Of a stretch of 12,636 nt of DNA, positions 5,858 to 12,636 are shown in pieces. Origin of the DNA: Candidatus Zhuqueibacterota bacterium (lineage in GTDB: Bacteria > Zhuqueibacterota > Zhuqueibacteria > Zhuqueibacterales > Zhuqueibacteraceae); NCBI GenBank assembly GCA_013361015.1, contig JABWAN010000057.1, forward strand, positions 1-12,636. The letters run 5' to 3'. Position numbers and translations under genes: made by a program. Position 1 is the first letter of the stretch. Each line of letters begins with the position of its first letter. A model generated the notes under the pieces. The model was not told where the DNA came from. It made no database searches and saw only the letters and a list, made by a program, of their open reading frames with translations.

Positions 5858-6823
5858 ATGACCACCGTCGAACCTCTCGAATTCGAAAAGCCGATCGTGA
5901 ACCTCGAACGCCAGCTCGCGGAGCTGCGCGACCGCGCCGCCGACAGCGAGCTCGACATGTCGAGCGAGATGAAGCGGATCGAGGACAAGCTGACGAAGAT
6001 GAAGGAGGAGGTCTACCGCAACCTCAGCGCCTGGCAGCGCGTCCAGATCGCCCGCCACACCCAGCGCCCCTTCATGCTCGACTACGTGGAGCACACCTTC
6101 GACGATTTCCTCGAGCTCCACGGCGACCGCCACATCGGCGAGGACGAGTCCATGCCGGGCGGCTTCGCCCGCCTCGAGGGACGCAAGGTGATGGTCGTCG
6201 GCCACCAGAAGGGCCGCGACACCAAGGAGAACCTCCGCCGCAACTTCGGCAGCGCCCATCCCGAGGGCTACCGCAAGGCCCTCCGGCTCATGAAGCTGGC
6301 GGAGAAGTTCGGCATCCCCGTGGTCACCCTCATCGACACTCCCGGCGCCTATCCGGGGATCGGCGCGGAGGAGCGGAACATCGCCGAGGCGATCGCCTTC
6401 AACCTGCGCGAGATGATGACGCTCCGCGTCCCCGTCGTGGCCGTGGTCATCGGCGAGGGCGGTTCGGGCGGGGCCCTCGGGATCGGCGTGGCCGACCGCG
6501 TCCTCATGATGGAGAACGCCTACTACTCGGTGATCAGCCCCGAAGGCTGCGCCGCGATCCTGTGGCATGACAGCACGAAGGCCGAGCAAGCCGCGGAAGC
6601 CATGAAGTTGGTGGGCAGCGATCTGCTCAAAGTCGGCGTGATCGACGGCGTGATCAAAGAGCCCAGCGGCGGCGCACACCGCAATCACGAAGAGGCCGCG
6701 CTGATTTTGAAAAATCATTTGCTGGCGACCTTGCGCGAATTGTCGAAAATTCCGCCGGCAAAATTGATCGAACAGAGAATTGAGAAGTACGGGAAGATGG
6801 GGGCGTTCGAGCGCGTGGGATGA
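5858..6823 (+). CDS. accA: Acetyl-CoA carboxylase carboxyltransferase subunit alpha (hybrid gene across a join)
   Basis: AccA with AccD transfers the carboxyl group from carboxybiotin on AccB to acetyl-CoA, making malonyl-CoA, the committed step of fatty-acid synthesis. At 321 aa it matches the usual length. Visible landmarks are an N-terminal helical region (ERQLAELRDR), QRPFMLDYVEHTFDDFLELHGDR, DTPGAYPG at 160-167, the glycine-rich GEGGSGGALGIG at 199-210 that helps form the acyl-CoA/oxyanion site, and YSVISPEGCAAILW. Composition shifts in or just after that last motif (about nt 6535-6575): upstream codons are strongly G/C-ending, whereas from aaa gtc ggc through the end they include many aaa, ttg and att. 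The protein is full length and in frame, but its C-terminal 80-90 residues seem to come from another organism. A terminator follows at 6848. Confidence 0.93.
   Translation: MTTVEPLEFEKPIVNLERQLAELRDRAADSELDMSSEMKRIEDKLTKMKEEVYRNLSAWQRVQIARHTQRPFMLDYVEHTFDDFLELHGDRHIGEDESMPGGFARLEGRKVMVVGHQKGRDTKENLRRNFGSAHPEGYRKALRLMKLAEKFGIPVVTLIDTPGAYPGIGAEERNIAEAIAFNLREMMTLRVPVVAVVIGEGGSGGALGIGVADRVLMMENAYYSVISPEGCAAILWHDSTKAEQAAEAMKLVGSDLLKVGVIDGVIKEPSGGAHRNHEEAALILKNHLLATLRELSKIPPAKLIEQRIEKYGKMGAFERVG
6535..6575. other. Probable chimeric join 3 (inside accA)
   Basis: GC content and codon choice fall from about 65% GC to near 50-55% around the codons for ISPEGCAAILW, the most conserved part of AccA. The frame is kept. 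The exact point cannot be fixed by eye; anything from 6535 to about 6610 is possible. Confidence 0.65.
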
Positions 6824-6847
6824 ATCGCACGGGTGCGAATGTGTTCC

Positions 6848-6873
6848 AACCTCGGTTGAGCCGAGGTTTTATT
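6848..6873 (+). terminator. Intrinsic terminator after accA
   Basis: aacctcgg (6848-6855) pairs perfectly with ccgaggtt (6861-6868) around ttgag, followed by a T-rich tail (ttttatt, 6867-6873). It sits 24 bases after the accA stop. Confidence 0.8.
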
Positions 6874-6988
6874 GTACGGCTGTCAAAAGCGGCGCACGCC
6901 GGCATCAAACCTTTGTCCCCGACGATTACTACGTTGACGCTTTTAATACAAGATCAACCTTCAAGAGGGCGCTATGAGCCAATAAACT

Positions 6989-7450
6989 ATGTTAGCCGCT
7001 ATTAACGCAGAACTGAAGAATGCTGATACGGCCACAATGGGTTTGATTTTGGAAACACTTCGTCACGCCAAACAACCTAGACCGGCTGCTATGTTTGAAG
7101 TGCGGGACGGCCGTGAAGCGCTTGAGGCGCAAACGACGAGCGCGTTACACTTCATTGGCGACAATTTGACTTTAGAAGAATATGAACGACTCTCTCTCAA
7201 AGAACGCGCACAATTGCAACTGCGCTTGAAAGATCAAAATCAAACCTGGTTGCGGGAGCAATTTGCTAAACGCAAAGCTGCATGGCTTGTAGTGGTCAAT
7301 GGAAAAGTGGAGAGCTGGGGAAAAAGCTTGAAAGATCGGCCGATAGCGAGGCAAAACTTGGAAATTGCGCAACGAACGGGAAGATTTCCTTTCGTTTTCA
7401 TCAATGACGATTACATCACCATCGAAGAAAGCGCGTCGGCGTGGAGTTAA
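6989..7450 (+). CDS. Hypothetical protein, 153 aa, upstream partner of the retropepsin-like ORF
   Basis: I cannot assign a named function. The protein has a helical N-terminal half (AELKNADTATMGLILETL; LTLEEYERLSLKERAQLQLR) and a C-terminal alpha/beta-looking segment, AAWLVVVNGKVESWGKSL, then FPFVFINDDYITIEE. That WLVVVNGKV...G pattern recalls small proteins in the DUF5678 style, which is a weak resemblance only. There is no signal peptide or membrane helix. The likely ribosome-binding site GAGGG (6965-6969) is 19 bases before this ATG but only 4 before an earlier in-frame ATG at 6974 that reads Met-Ser-Gln-stop. The frame ends in TAA at 7448-7450, yet the same frame stays open with sensible residues straight into the next ORF, so the two may be parts of one gene broken by a nonsense change. 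Confidence 0.6.
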   Translation: MLAAINAELKNADTATMGLILETLRHAKQPRPAAMFEVRDGREALEAQTTSALHFIGDNLTLEEYERLSLKERAQLQLRLKDQNQTWLREQFAKRKAAWLVVVNGKVESWGKSLKDRPIARQNLEIAQRTGRFPFVFINDDYITIEESASAWS

Positions 7451-7488
7451 ACCCTCGCTCTCGATGATTACTATCCGACCCTCGCTCT
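7451..7488 (+). repeat. Two 11-base direct repeats between the paired ORFs
   Basis: accctcgctct occurs at 7451-7461 and 7478-7488, spaced exactly 27 bases apart, a whole number of codons. In frame both copies read TLAL, giving TLALDDYYPTLAL. This may be a small duplication that arose with or near the TAA at 7448. Confidence 0.5.
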
Positions 7489-7513
7489 AAATTTAAGCTC
7501 GTCCTCACAGGCA

Positions 7514-7942
7514 GTGGAACTTGTTAGCGACTTGGATACGGGAGCCTCGAGCACTTTTTTAGATTATGACTTTCTTCGCTCATTAGATTTGCTTCAGCCC
7601 GCGAGCGGAGATTATTACGAACTCGCGCGCCACCTCGGCCAAATCTACCAATACGTCTCCAAGCCGCTGCGAGTGCAATTGCGCTCGCGCACAGGCAAAA
7701 TCTATTCGTGTGATGCTATGGTGAATTGTGTTCCGGAGTGGCAAGCTAGTCCGTTTGTTAAAATTAACCCGAATCGCGTCGTGCTCGTCGGCCGTGATCT
7801 TATGTTGGTATTAAAACCCAAAGTGCTTTTAGACTTCGACGCACTGCAAACCGAGATTCAAAGCAAAAGAACCGTTCGAGCAGCAGCGCGCAAATCGGCC
7901 AAAGCCAAAAGCAGCTCGACGAAACGCCGCAAGCGCAGTTGA
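7514..7942 (+). CDS. Retropepsin-like aspartic protease (clan AA-type), 142 aa
   Basis: The product has the catalytic loop of retropepsin-like aspartic proteases, DTGASS, with Asp8 as the predicted catalytic residue. About 85 residues later comes the second hallmark, two hydrophobic residues plus Gly (VLVGRDLM, Gly93), matching the IIGRN-type motif of retroviral proteases. Such enzymes act as homodimers, each subunit giving one Asp. The start is uncertain: GTG 7514 leaves only seven residues before the Asp, less than the strand usually there, and no ATG, GTG or TTG lies between the preceding TAA and this GTG. The 21 codons in between encode a plausible N-terminus (DDYYPTLALNL). The tail from about residue 118 is very basic (Lys/Arg/Ala/Ser), unusual for this fold and possibly nucleic-acid binding. 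It may be a separate gene, or the C-terminal half of a broken longer gene. Confidence 0.65.
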   Translation: MELVSDLDTGASSTFLDYDFLRSLDLLQPASGDYYELARHLGQIYQYVSKPLRVQLRSRTGKIYSCDAMVNCVPEWQASPFVKINPNRVVLVGRDLMLVLKPKVLLDFDALQTEIQSKRTVRAAARKSAKAKSSSTKRRKRS

Positions 7943-7977
7943 ACGAATTTATTTTCTTCTAATCACAACTAGCCTCC

Positions 7978-9045
7978 ATGAAAAAATCTTTCATTATCGC
8001 CATCATTGCGCTCGCCGTGCTCGGCCTCGTGGCCTATCGCATCATCGCCAATCGCCCGGCCGCACAGGCCGCGCGATCGCAAAATCTGCCGCTGGTGCGC
8101 ATCGAAAAGCCTCTGCGCGAAACCGTCGTACACAAGCTTCAGCTCAGCGGCGACGTGGCGGCGATTCAGCAGGCCGCAATCTTTGCACGCGTGAACGGGA
8201 ATCTGGAACGCGTGTTGGTGGATATCGGCGCGAGCGTGCGCCGCAAGCAATTGCTCGCGGTGATCGATTCCACCGAACTGCACCAGCAAGCGCAACAAGC
8301 CGCAGCCACGTTTTTTAATGCACAAGTCAAGCATCAACGCATGGAAAAATTATTGGCGCAGGATTTGGTTTCGAAAGAAGACGTGGATGATGCCGAAGCA
8401 ACGATGAAGGTCGCGGCAGCGAACTACGAAGCCGCGCGTACGCGTTTGAGTTACGCGCGCATCACCGCGCCGTTCGCGGGCTATATCACGAAGCGCTTTC
8501 TCGACCCGGGCGCAGTGGTTAATTCCGGCAATGGCACGTTGTTCATGTTGATGGACCTCGATAGCGTCAAAATCGTCGTCAACGTTTTGGAGAAAGACAC
8601 GCCGCGCCTCGCCAAAGTCAAACAGGCGTGGGTCACGGTCGATGCCTATCCCGACAAACAATATGAAGGCGTCGTGGCGCGCAACAGCGAAGCACTCGAC
8701 CTTGCCACGCGCACACTCGCCGTCGAAGTCGACGTGCCGAACAAGGACCGCACGCTAAAGCCCGGCATGTTCGCTAAAGTCACGCTCATCATTGACGAAC
8801 GACAAGAAGCTCTGACTCTGCCCACGCAAGCGATTTTGAAAGACGATCGCGGCAGTTATGTTTTCGCAGTGGAAAACCATGGCGCCAAACGCATTCCCAT
8901 CAGCATTGGCGCGGAGCAAAACGCGCGCACGGAAATCGTCTCCGGCCTTGCGGGCGAGGAAGACATCATCACCATCGGCCAGCAATTCGTAAAAGAGGGC
9001 GGCCAGGTCGCCATCCAAAATCAAGCTCCGAGTGGGAGCGATTAA
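7978..9045 (+). CDS. RND efflux periplasmic adaptor (membrane fusion protein)
   Basis: This 355-aa protein links an inner-membrane RND pump to an outer-membrane channel. It has an N-terminal membrane anchor (residues about 4-24) with no lipobox Cys, then the split biotinyl-lipoyl domain (AIFARVNGNLERVLVDIGASV near 63-83 and ARITAPFAGYITKRF near 160-174). Between them is an alpha-helical hairpin rich in Gln and Ala (HQQAQQAAATFF to LVSKEDVDDAEATMK). Then come a beta-barrel domain (VKIVVNVLEKDTPRL, ATRTLAVEVDVPN, LKPGMFAKVTLII) and a membrane-proximal domain with LPTQAILKDDRGSYVF. Length and order match the AcrA/MexA-type family. The permease gene lies 218 bases downstream, so both probably form one pump. 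No Shine-Dalgarno is obvious before the ATG. Substrate cannot be told from sequence. Confidence 0.92.
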   Translation: MKKSFIIAIIALAVLGLVAYRIIANRPAAQAARSQNLPLVRIEKPLRETVVHKLQLSGDVAAIQQAAIFARVNGNLERVLVDIGASVRRKQLLAVIDSTELHQQAQQAAATFFNAQVKHQRMEKLLAQDLVSKEDVDDAEATMKVAAANYEAARTRLSYARITAPFAGYITKRFLDPGAVVNSGNGTLFMLMDLDSVKIVVNVLEKDTPRLAKVKQAWVTVDAYPDKQYEGVVARNSEALDLATRTLAVEVDVPNKDRTLKPGMFAKVTLIIDERQEALTLPTQAILKDDRGSYVFAVENHGAKRIPISIGAEQNARTEIVSGLAGEEDIITIGQQFVKEGGQVAIQNQAPSGSD

Positions 9046-9050
9046 AGAAC

Positions 9051-9146
9051 ATGCCAGTGGGTGCGCGCTCAACGAAGCCCGTCCTCAACTGCGTCATTTG
9101 CAAGAATCTCTGCGCGCTCGGTCCGCATAAAAAGGCTTCAGTCTAA
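9051..9146 (+). CDS. Candidate 31-aa small ORF with three cysteines
   Basis: An ATG five bases after the adaptor stop opens a 31-codon frame ending in TAA. It contains NCVICKNLC, a CxxCxxxC arrangement, and a basic end (HKKASV). There is no clear ribosome-binding site and no recognised family. It occupies part of the 218-base gap before the permease; nothing else convincing is visible there. It may be chance. Confidence 0.15.
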   Translation: MPVGARSTKPVLNCVICKNLCALGPHKKASV

Positions 9147-9263
9147 ACGCCAAAAAAGATTCTTCCGAAATGATGGGGGTGGATTTTATTCGTAACCTCG
9201 TGGCACTTCTTCTTTAAATTTTTGGCATCTTGGCTCCTTATCAAACTTGGCCTCTTCACGAAT

Positions 9264-12200
9264 ATGTGGCTCACGCGCCTTGCTCTGAAATATCCCATCT
9301 CCACTTTCCTGTTCGCGGTCACCCTCATCGTTTTTGGCTACGTTTCGTTTCAACAACTCCCCGTGGATTTGCTGCCGAACATCACCATTCCCGTCATTAC
9401 CACGGTCACATTCTATTCCGGCGCCGGCCCACTCGACATGGAGCAAACTGTCACCACTTTCATCGAACGCGCCGTCAGCTCGGTGAATGACGTGAACTAT
9501 GTGCAATCTTCCACGCGCGAAGGCGTCTCGCGCGTGAGCATCAATTTTAATTGGGACGCGAACGTTGACGTCGGGTTGATCGATGTGGTGCAGCGCGTTA
9601 ATCGCATTCTTAATCAATTGCCCACCGGCGTGTCGCAACCCGTCGTGTTGCGCTTCGACATCACCAATGTGCCGGTGTGCAATATTGCGGTGGCCGGCGA
9701 CATGGACGAGCGCGATCTCTACGATCTCGCCTTCAACGTCATTCAACCGCAAATTGAGCACGTGCGCGGCGTGGCCTCGGGGCAAGTGGTCGGCGGTCGC
9801 ATTCGTGAAATTCACGTTACGCTCGACCGCAATCGTTTGCAGGCCCTGCAACTGCCCGTGCAAAATGTTTTGACTGCGATTGCCAATTCCAATCTCATTA
9901 TTCCTTCGGGCGATTTAAAAACCGGCCAGTTTGATTACGCGCTCAAAACGGAGAGCCGCTTCAATGTCATCAAGCCCATGGCCGACATTGTCGTGAAGAT
10001 CGTCGACGGCGTGCCGATTCGCATCAAAGACGTTGCACAAGTGGAAGACAGCTATCAAGAGCAGACGGAAATTATTCGCATCAACGGCAAGCCGGGGCTG
10101 ACGCTGCGCGTGCAAAAGCTTGCGAACGCGAACACCGTCGAAGTGGTCGATAATATTTTGCGCGCGCTGCCCAAGCTCACGGGCATTCCGGAATCCGTGC
10201 AGCTTTCACTCACCTTCGATCAATCGCTCTACATTCGGCAGACCATTTCCGGTTTGCAGCGCGAAGCCACACTCGGCGGTGTGCTTGCGATGCTCATCAT
10301 TCTGCTCTTCCTGCGCAACTTGCGCGGCACGCTCATCATCATCGTTGCCATTCCGTTGTCGATTTTAATCACATTCATCTTTTTTCGCTTCGGCAATGTC
10401 ACGCTCAACATCATGACCTTTGGCGGCCTCGCGCTCGCGGTCGGCCGGCTCGTCGATGACTCGATCGTCGAGTTGGAAGCGATTGCGCGGCATTATAATC
10501 ATTGGAAGCCGGGCCAATCCAAATTGCAGGCCACGCTCGACGCCGCAAAAGAAGTCGCCGCACCGATTTTCATCTCCACGCTCACCACCGTAATCGTGTT
10601 CTTACCCATCGTGTTTCTCACCGGCATTGCGAAGTTGTTGTTCATTCCCCTCACGGTCACGATCGCGGTTTCATTGTTCGGCTCGTTCTTCGTCTCGCGC
10701 ACGGTCACGCCGTTGCTCTGTTTGAAATATCTCCCTCCGGAAAAGGCATTGAATCGCCGCTCGACGGAAGTCTCCGATCGCATGCGCGTATTCGCGCACG
10801 ATCTCTTGGCGCGCCTCGATGACTGGTACGTGCGCCGTCTGCAATGGGCCTTGCGCCATCGCCGCCTCGTAATTGGCGGCATCGTGGGCTTCGCCGCGCT
10901 CTCGTTGGCATTGGTCAAATTCATCGGCACAGAGTTTTTTCCGGATCAAGACGAAGGGCAATTCACCATCAACGTGAAATTGCCGGTCGGCACGCGCGCG
11001 GAAGAGACGGACAAAGTCGTGCGCGCACTTGAAAGCATCCTGCAAAAAGAAGTGCCGGAAATGCACGCGATGATTGCCGATATCGGCGTGCCGTCTTCGC
11101 GCAGCAGCAATTTCTTTTCGCGCAACGTGGGCAGCCACAGCGCGAATATCCAAGTCGCGCTCGTGCCCTCGCATGAGCGTAAACGTTCGGTTTTTGCAAT
11201 CATCAACAGCTTGCGTCCCAAAATTTCGCGCATGGCCGGCGCCACGGTGTTTGTCACGCCCAGCGGTTTTTTGCGCTTCCTGTTGAACTTCGGCTCCGCG
11301 GCGCCGCTCGACATTGAAATTCGCGGTTATGATTTGGAAACCGGCTCCAATCTCGCCAAAGAAATTGCCAATATCGTGCGCAACACGCCGGGTGCGGTGG
11401 ATGTGCAAATCAGCCGCGACGATAATCTGCCGGAGCTGCGCGTGCAAATCGACCGCGACAAAGCCGGCGTGTTGGGCATCAACGTCGCGCAAATTTCAAG
11501 CACGATCAACACGTGCATCAACGGCGCCGTAGCCTCGCTCTTCACCGATCCGATCACGGGCAATCAATACAACATTCTCGTGCGCTTGAGCGAAGATTAT
11601 CGCTCGCAAATCGACGACTTGAAGAACATCGTGCTCACCACGAGCGGCGGCGAACAAGTGTTGCTCGGCAACCTTGCCACGGTGGAAAAAGCGAATGCGC
11701 CGGTGCAGCTCGACCGCAAGCAGCAGCAGCGCATTCTGAACGTCACCGCGAATGTGAATGGCCGCGACTTGGGCAGCGTCGCGAACGACGTGCGCGCCCA
11801 GCTCGCGCAGATTAATATTCCGCCCGGCTTCGAAGTGGTGCTCGGCGGCAACGTTGAACAACAGCAAAAAGCTTTTCGCGATTTGCTGCTCGCATTCGGC
11901 TTGGCGATTTTGCTCGTGTACGTGGTAATGGCTTCGCAATTCCAATCGCTGCTCGATCCGTTCATTATCATGTTTACGGTCCCGCTGGGCATCGTCGGCG
12001 TGTTTTGGACGTTGTTCCTCACCAACACGACGCTGTCAGTGACTTCATTTCAAGGCATCATCGTGATGGTCGGTATCGTGGTGAGCAACGGCATCTTGCT
12101 TGTGGATTACACGAACCACTTGCGCATGCGCGAAGTCGTATTGCATGAGGCTGTGATTCAAGCGGGCCGCACGCGCCTCAAGCCGATTCTCATGACCTCG

Positions 12201-12386
12201 CTCGCCACCGTGCTCGGCTTGATTCCCATGGCCCTCGGCATGGGCGGCGAATCCACGCAAGCCCCGCTTGCCATCGCCGTGATCGGCGGCTTAACGGTTT
12301 CCACTGCACTCACGTTATTCTTCGTGCCCGCTTTGTATTCGGTGTTTGAGGAGAGGATGAAGAGGGAGGTGAGGGCAGAAGTCTAA
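9264..12386 (+). CDS. RND efflux permease, AcrB/HAE-type
   Basis: The 1040-aa protein is an inner-membrane proton-driven exporter with the duplicated RND layout: TM1 (11-30), a large periplasmic loop, TM2-6 (about 335-490), TM7 (538-557), a second periplasmic loop starting FFPDQDEGQF, and TM8-12 (about 874-1025). The TM4 proton-relay pair Asp398-Asp399 (GRLVDDSI) matches AcrB Asp407/Asp408 and points to the drug/organic (HAE) branch rather than the CusA metal branch. The TM10 lysine of AcrB (Lys940) is replaced by Ser941 in VVSNGILLVDY. ATG 9264 is preferred: MWLTRLALKYPIS is the usual cytoplasmic start, and the in-frame TTG at 9222 would add 14 residues not typical of the family. It pairs with the adaptor upstream; no TolC-like gene is in the window. 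C-terminus EERMKREVRAEV is normal. Confidence 0.94.
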   Translation: MWLTRLALKYPISTFLFAVTLIVFGYVSFQQLPVDLLPNITIPVITTVTFYSGAGPLDMEQTVTTFIERAVSSVNDVNYVQSSTREGVSRVSINFNWDANVDVGLIDVVQRVNRILNQLPTGVSQPVVLRFDITNVPVCNIAVAGDMDERDLYDLAFNVIQPQIEHVRGVASGQVVGGRIREIHVTLDRNRLQALQLPVQNVLTAIANSNLIIPSGDLKTGQFDYALKTESRFNVIKPMADIVVKIVDGVPIRIKDVAQVEDSYQEQTEIIRINGKPGLTLRVQKLANANTVEVVDNILRALPKLTGIPESVQLSLTFDQSLYIRQTISGLQREATLGGVLAMLIILLFLRNLRGTLIIIVAIPLSILITFIFFRFGNVTLNIMTFGGLALAVGRLVDDSIVELEAIARHYNHWKPGQSKLQATLDAAKEVAAPIFISTLTTVIVFLPIVFLTGIAKLLFIPLTVTIAVSLFGSFFVSRTVTPLLCLKYLPPEKALNRRSTEVSDRMRVFAHDLLARLDDWYVRRLQWALRHRRLVIGGIVGFAALSLALVKFIGTEFFPDQDEGQFTINVKLPVGTRAEETDKVVRALESILQKEVPEMHAMIADIGVPSSRSSNFFSRNVGSHSANIQVALVPSHERKRSVFAIINSLRPKISRMAGATVFVTPSGFLRFLLNFGSAAPLDIEIRGYDLETGSNLAKEIANIVRNTPGAVDVQISRDDNLPELRVQIDRDKAGVLGINVAQISSTINTCINGAVASLFTDPITGNQYNILVRLSEDYRSQIDDLKNIVLTTSGGEQVLLGNLATVEKANAPVQLDRKQQQRILNVTANVNGRDLGSVANDVRAQLAQINIPPGFEVVLGGNVEQQQKAFRDLLLAFGLAILLVYVVMASQFQSLLDPFIIMFTVPLGIVGVFWTLFLTNTTLSVTSFQGIIVMVGIVVSNGILLVDYTNHLRMREVVLHEAVIQAGRTRLKPILMTSLATVLGLIPMALGMGGESTQAPLAIAVIGGLTVSTALTLFFVPALYSVFEERMKREVRAEV

Positions 12387-12510
12387 AATCAGCCTTCGGG
12401 CGCGAGACGCATTTGAAGGATTGGAATCGGGGGGTCTATCGTTGCAACTCGAAACAAAGATAAACCGAGGCCTCATGTTGCAATTAAAAATTCTCGAAGG
12501 TAAGCCATCC

Positions 12511-12636
12511 ATGAATCCCAAAACTTTGCGTGTTCTCGGCATTCTGCTTTGCATTGCGGCGGCAGCGTTGGCCGTGTTGAGTTTAAAAAGAGCCGCCGGG
12601 CTGGGCATGAATTCTCTGGCCACCGTGCTGCTAGTG
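12511..12636 (+). CDS. Partial membrane protein, unknown, cut by the window edge
   Basis: A frame opens at ATG 12511 and runs to the end of the window (42 codons seen). It begins MNPKTLRVLGILLCIAAAA followed by a hydrophobic stretch, consistent with a first transmembrane helix or signal anchor, then a short basic turn (LKRAAG) and a second hydrophobic run (MNSLATVLLV). A purine-rich gaagg lies about ten bases upstream. The 124-base gap after the permease shows no clear terminator. No family can be assigned from this length. Confidence 0.45.
   Translation, partial: MNPKTLRVLGILLCIAAAALAVLSLKRAAGLGMNSLATVLLV

Noticed and set aside
4404..6718. Long minus-strand and alternate-frame open frames over the GC-rich block and accA
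   Set aside because: High-GC DNA rarely has stop codons in shadow frames; these products are Arg/Ala/Gly/His-rich, match nothing recognisable and overlap well-supported genes.
4027..6823. Natural horizontal transfer explaining the composition changes
   Set aside because: Transfer normally replaces whole genes or segments; three precise in-frame switches, two at the most conserved codons of core genes, fit misassembly better. Not excluded without reads.
6974..7513. Recoding of TAA as an amino acid in Block D
   Set aside because: The adaptor and permease genes in the same block end with TAA at the expected family lengths, so TAA is a normal stop here.
7514..7942. Retroelement or diversity-generating system suggested by the retropepsin-like motif
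   Set aside because: No reverse transcriptase, integrase, terminal repeat or template repeat is visible nearby; single-domain retropepsin-like proteins also occur as ordinary bacterial genes.
10671..11492. 273-aa minus-strand open frame inside the RND permease
   Set aside because: It lies wholly inside a strongly conserved permease and has shadow-like composition.
1..12636. CRISPR arrays, tRNA, rRNA, insertion sequences, attachment sites
   Set aside because: No regularly spaced repeats, cloverleaf-like or rRNA-like sequence, transposase or flanking inverted repeats were seen on reading both strands.

Overview
This window is best read as a mosaic of four sequence blocks rather than one continuous piece of a genome. 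Base composition and codon use change abruptly at three points, and each change lies inside an open reading frame. Block A (1 to about 350) is AT-rich and holds the middle of a sigma-54-dependent regulator AAA+ domain. Block B (about 354 to 4060) is AT-rich and Leptospiraceae-like. It holds a membrane-anchored TPR protein, short-form hisG, rpmF, plsX, fabG and the start of acpP. Block C (about 4078 to 6550) is roughly two-thirds GC. It holds the rest of acpP, an uncharacterised 175-aa protein, a LysM protein with a catalytically degenerate YkuD-like region, and most of accA; a Verrucomicrobiota-like source is a low-confidence guess. Block D (about 6570 to the end) is near 50-55% GC. It holds the accA C-terminus, a 153-aa protein next to a retropepsin-like protein, an RND efflux pair (membrane fusion protein and permease) and the start of an unknown membrane protein. 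Its phylum is unclear; a KSB1-like candidate phylum is possible but unproven.

All genes are on the + strand. In Block B, hisG begins one base after the TPR gene stops, and rpmF-plsX-fabG-acpP follow in the classic fatty-acid/phospholipid order, with structured AT-rich spacers before fabG and acpP. In Block C, a clear intrinsic terminator follows acpP, then three genes with gaps of about 30 bases lead to accA. In Block D, an intrinsic terminator follows accA, then the two-ORF retropepsin unit, then the MFP-RND efflux pair without a TolC-type outer-membrane gene in view.

The fatty-acid genes look like one pathway (PlsX, FabG, AcpP, AccA), but that impression is partly created by the joins: acpP and accA are each hybrid genes stitched in frame at highly conserved protein motifs. 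This is what a metagenomic misassembly through short shared stretches would produce, and I consider that much more likely than natural recombination. Gene order across the joins should not be used for functional inference. I found no convincing new multi-gene system. The items most worth a biological second look are the pseudo-L,D-transpeptidase next to accA, the 175-aa conserved-looking unknown, and the retropepsin-like gene separated from its upstream partner by a single in-frame stop.
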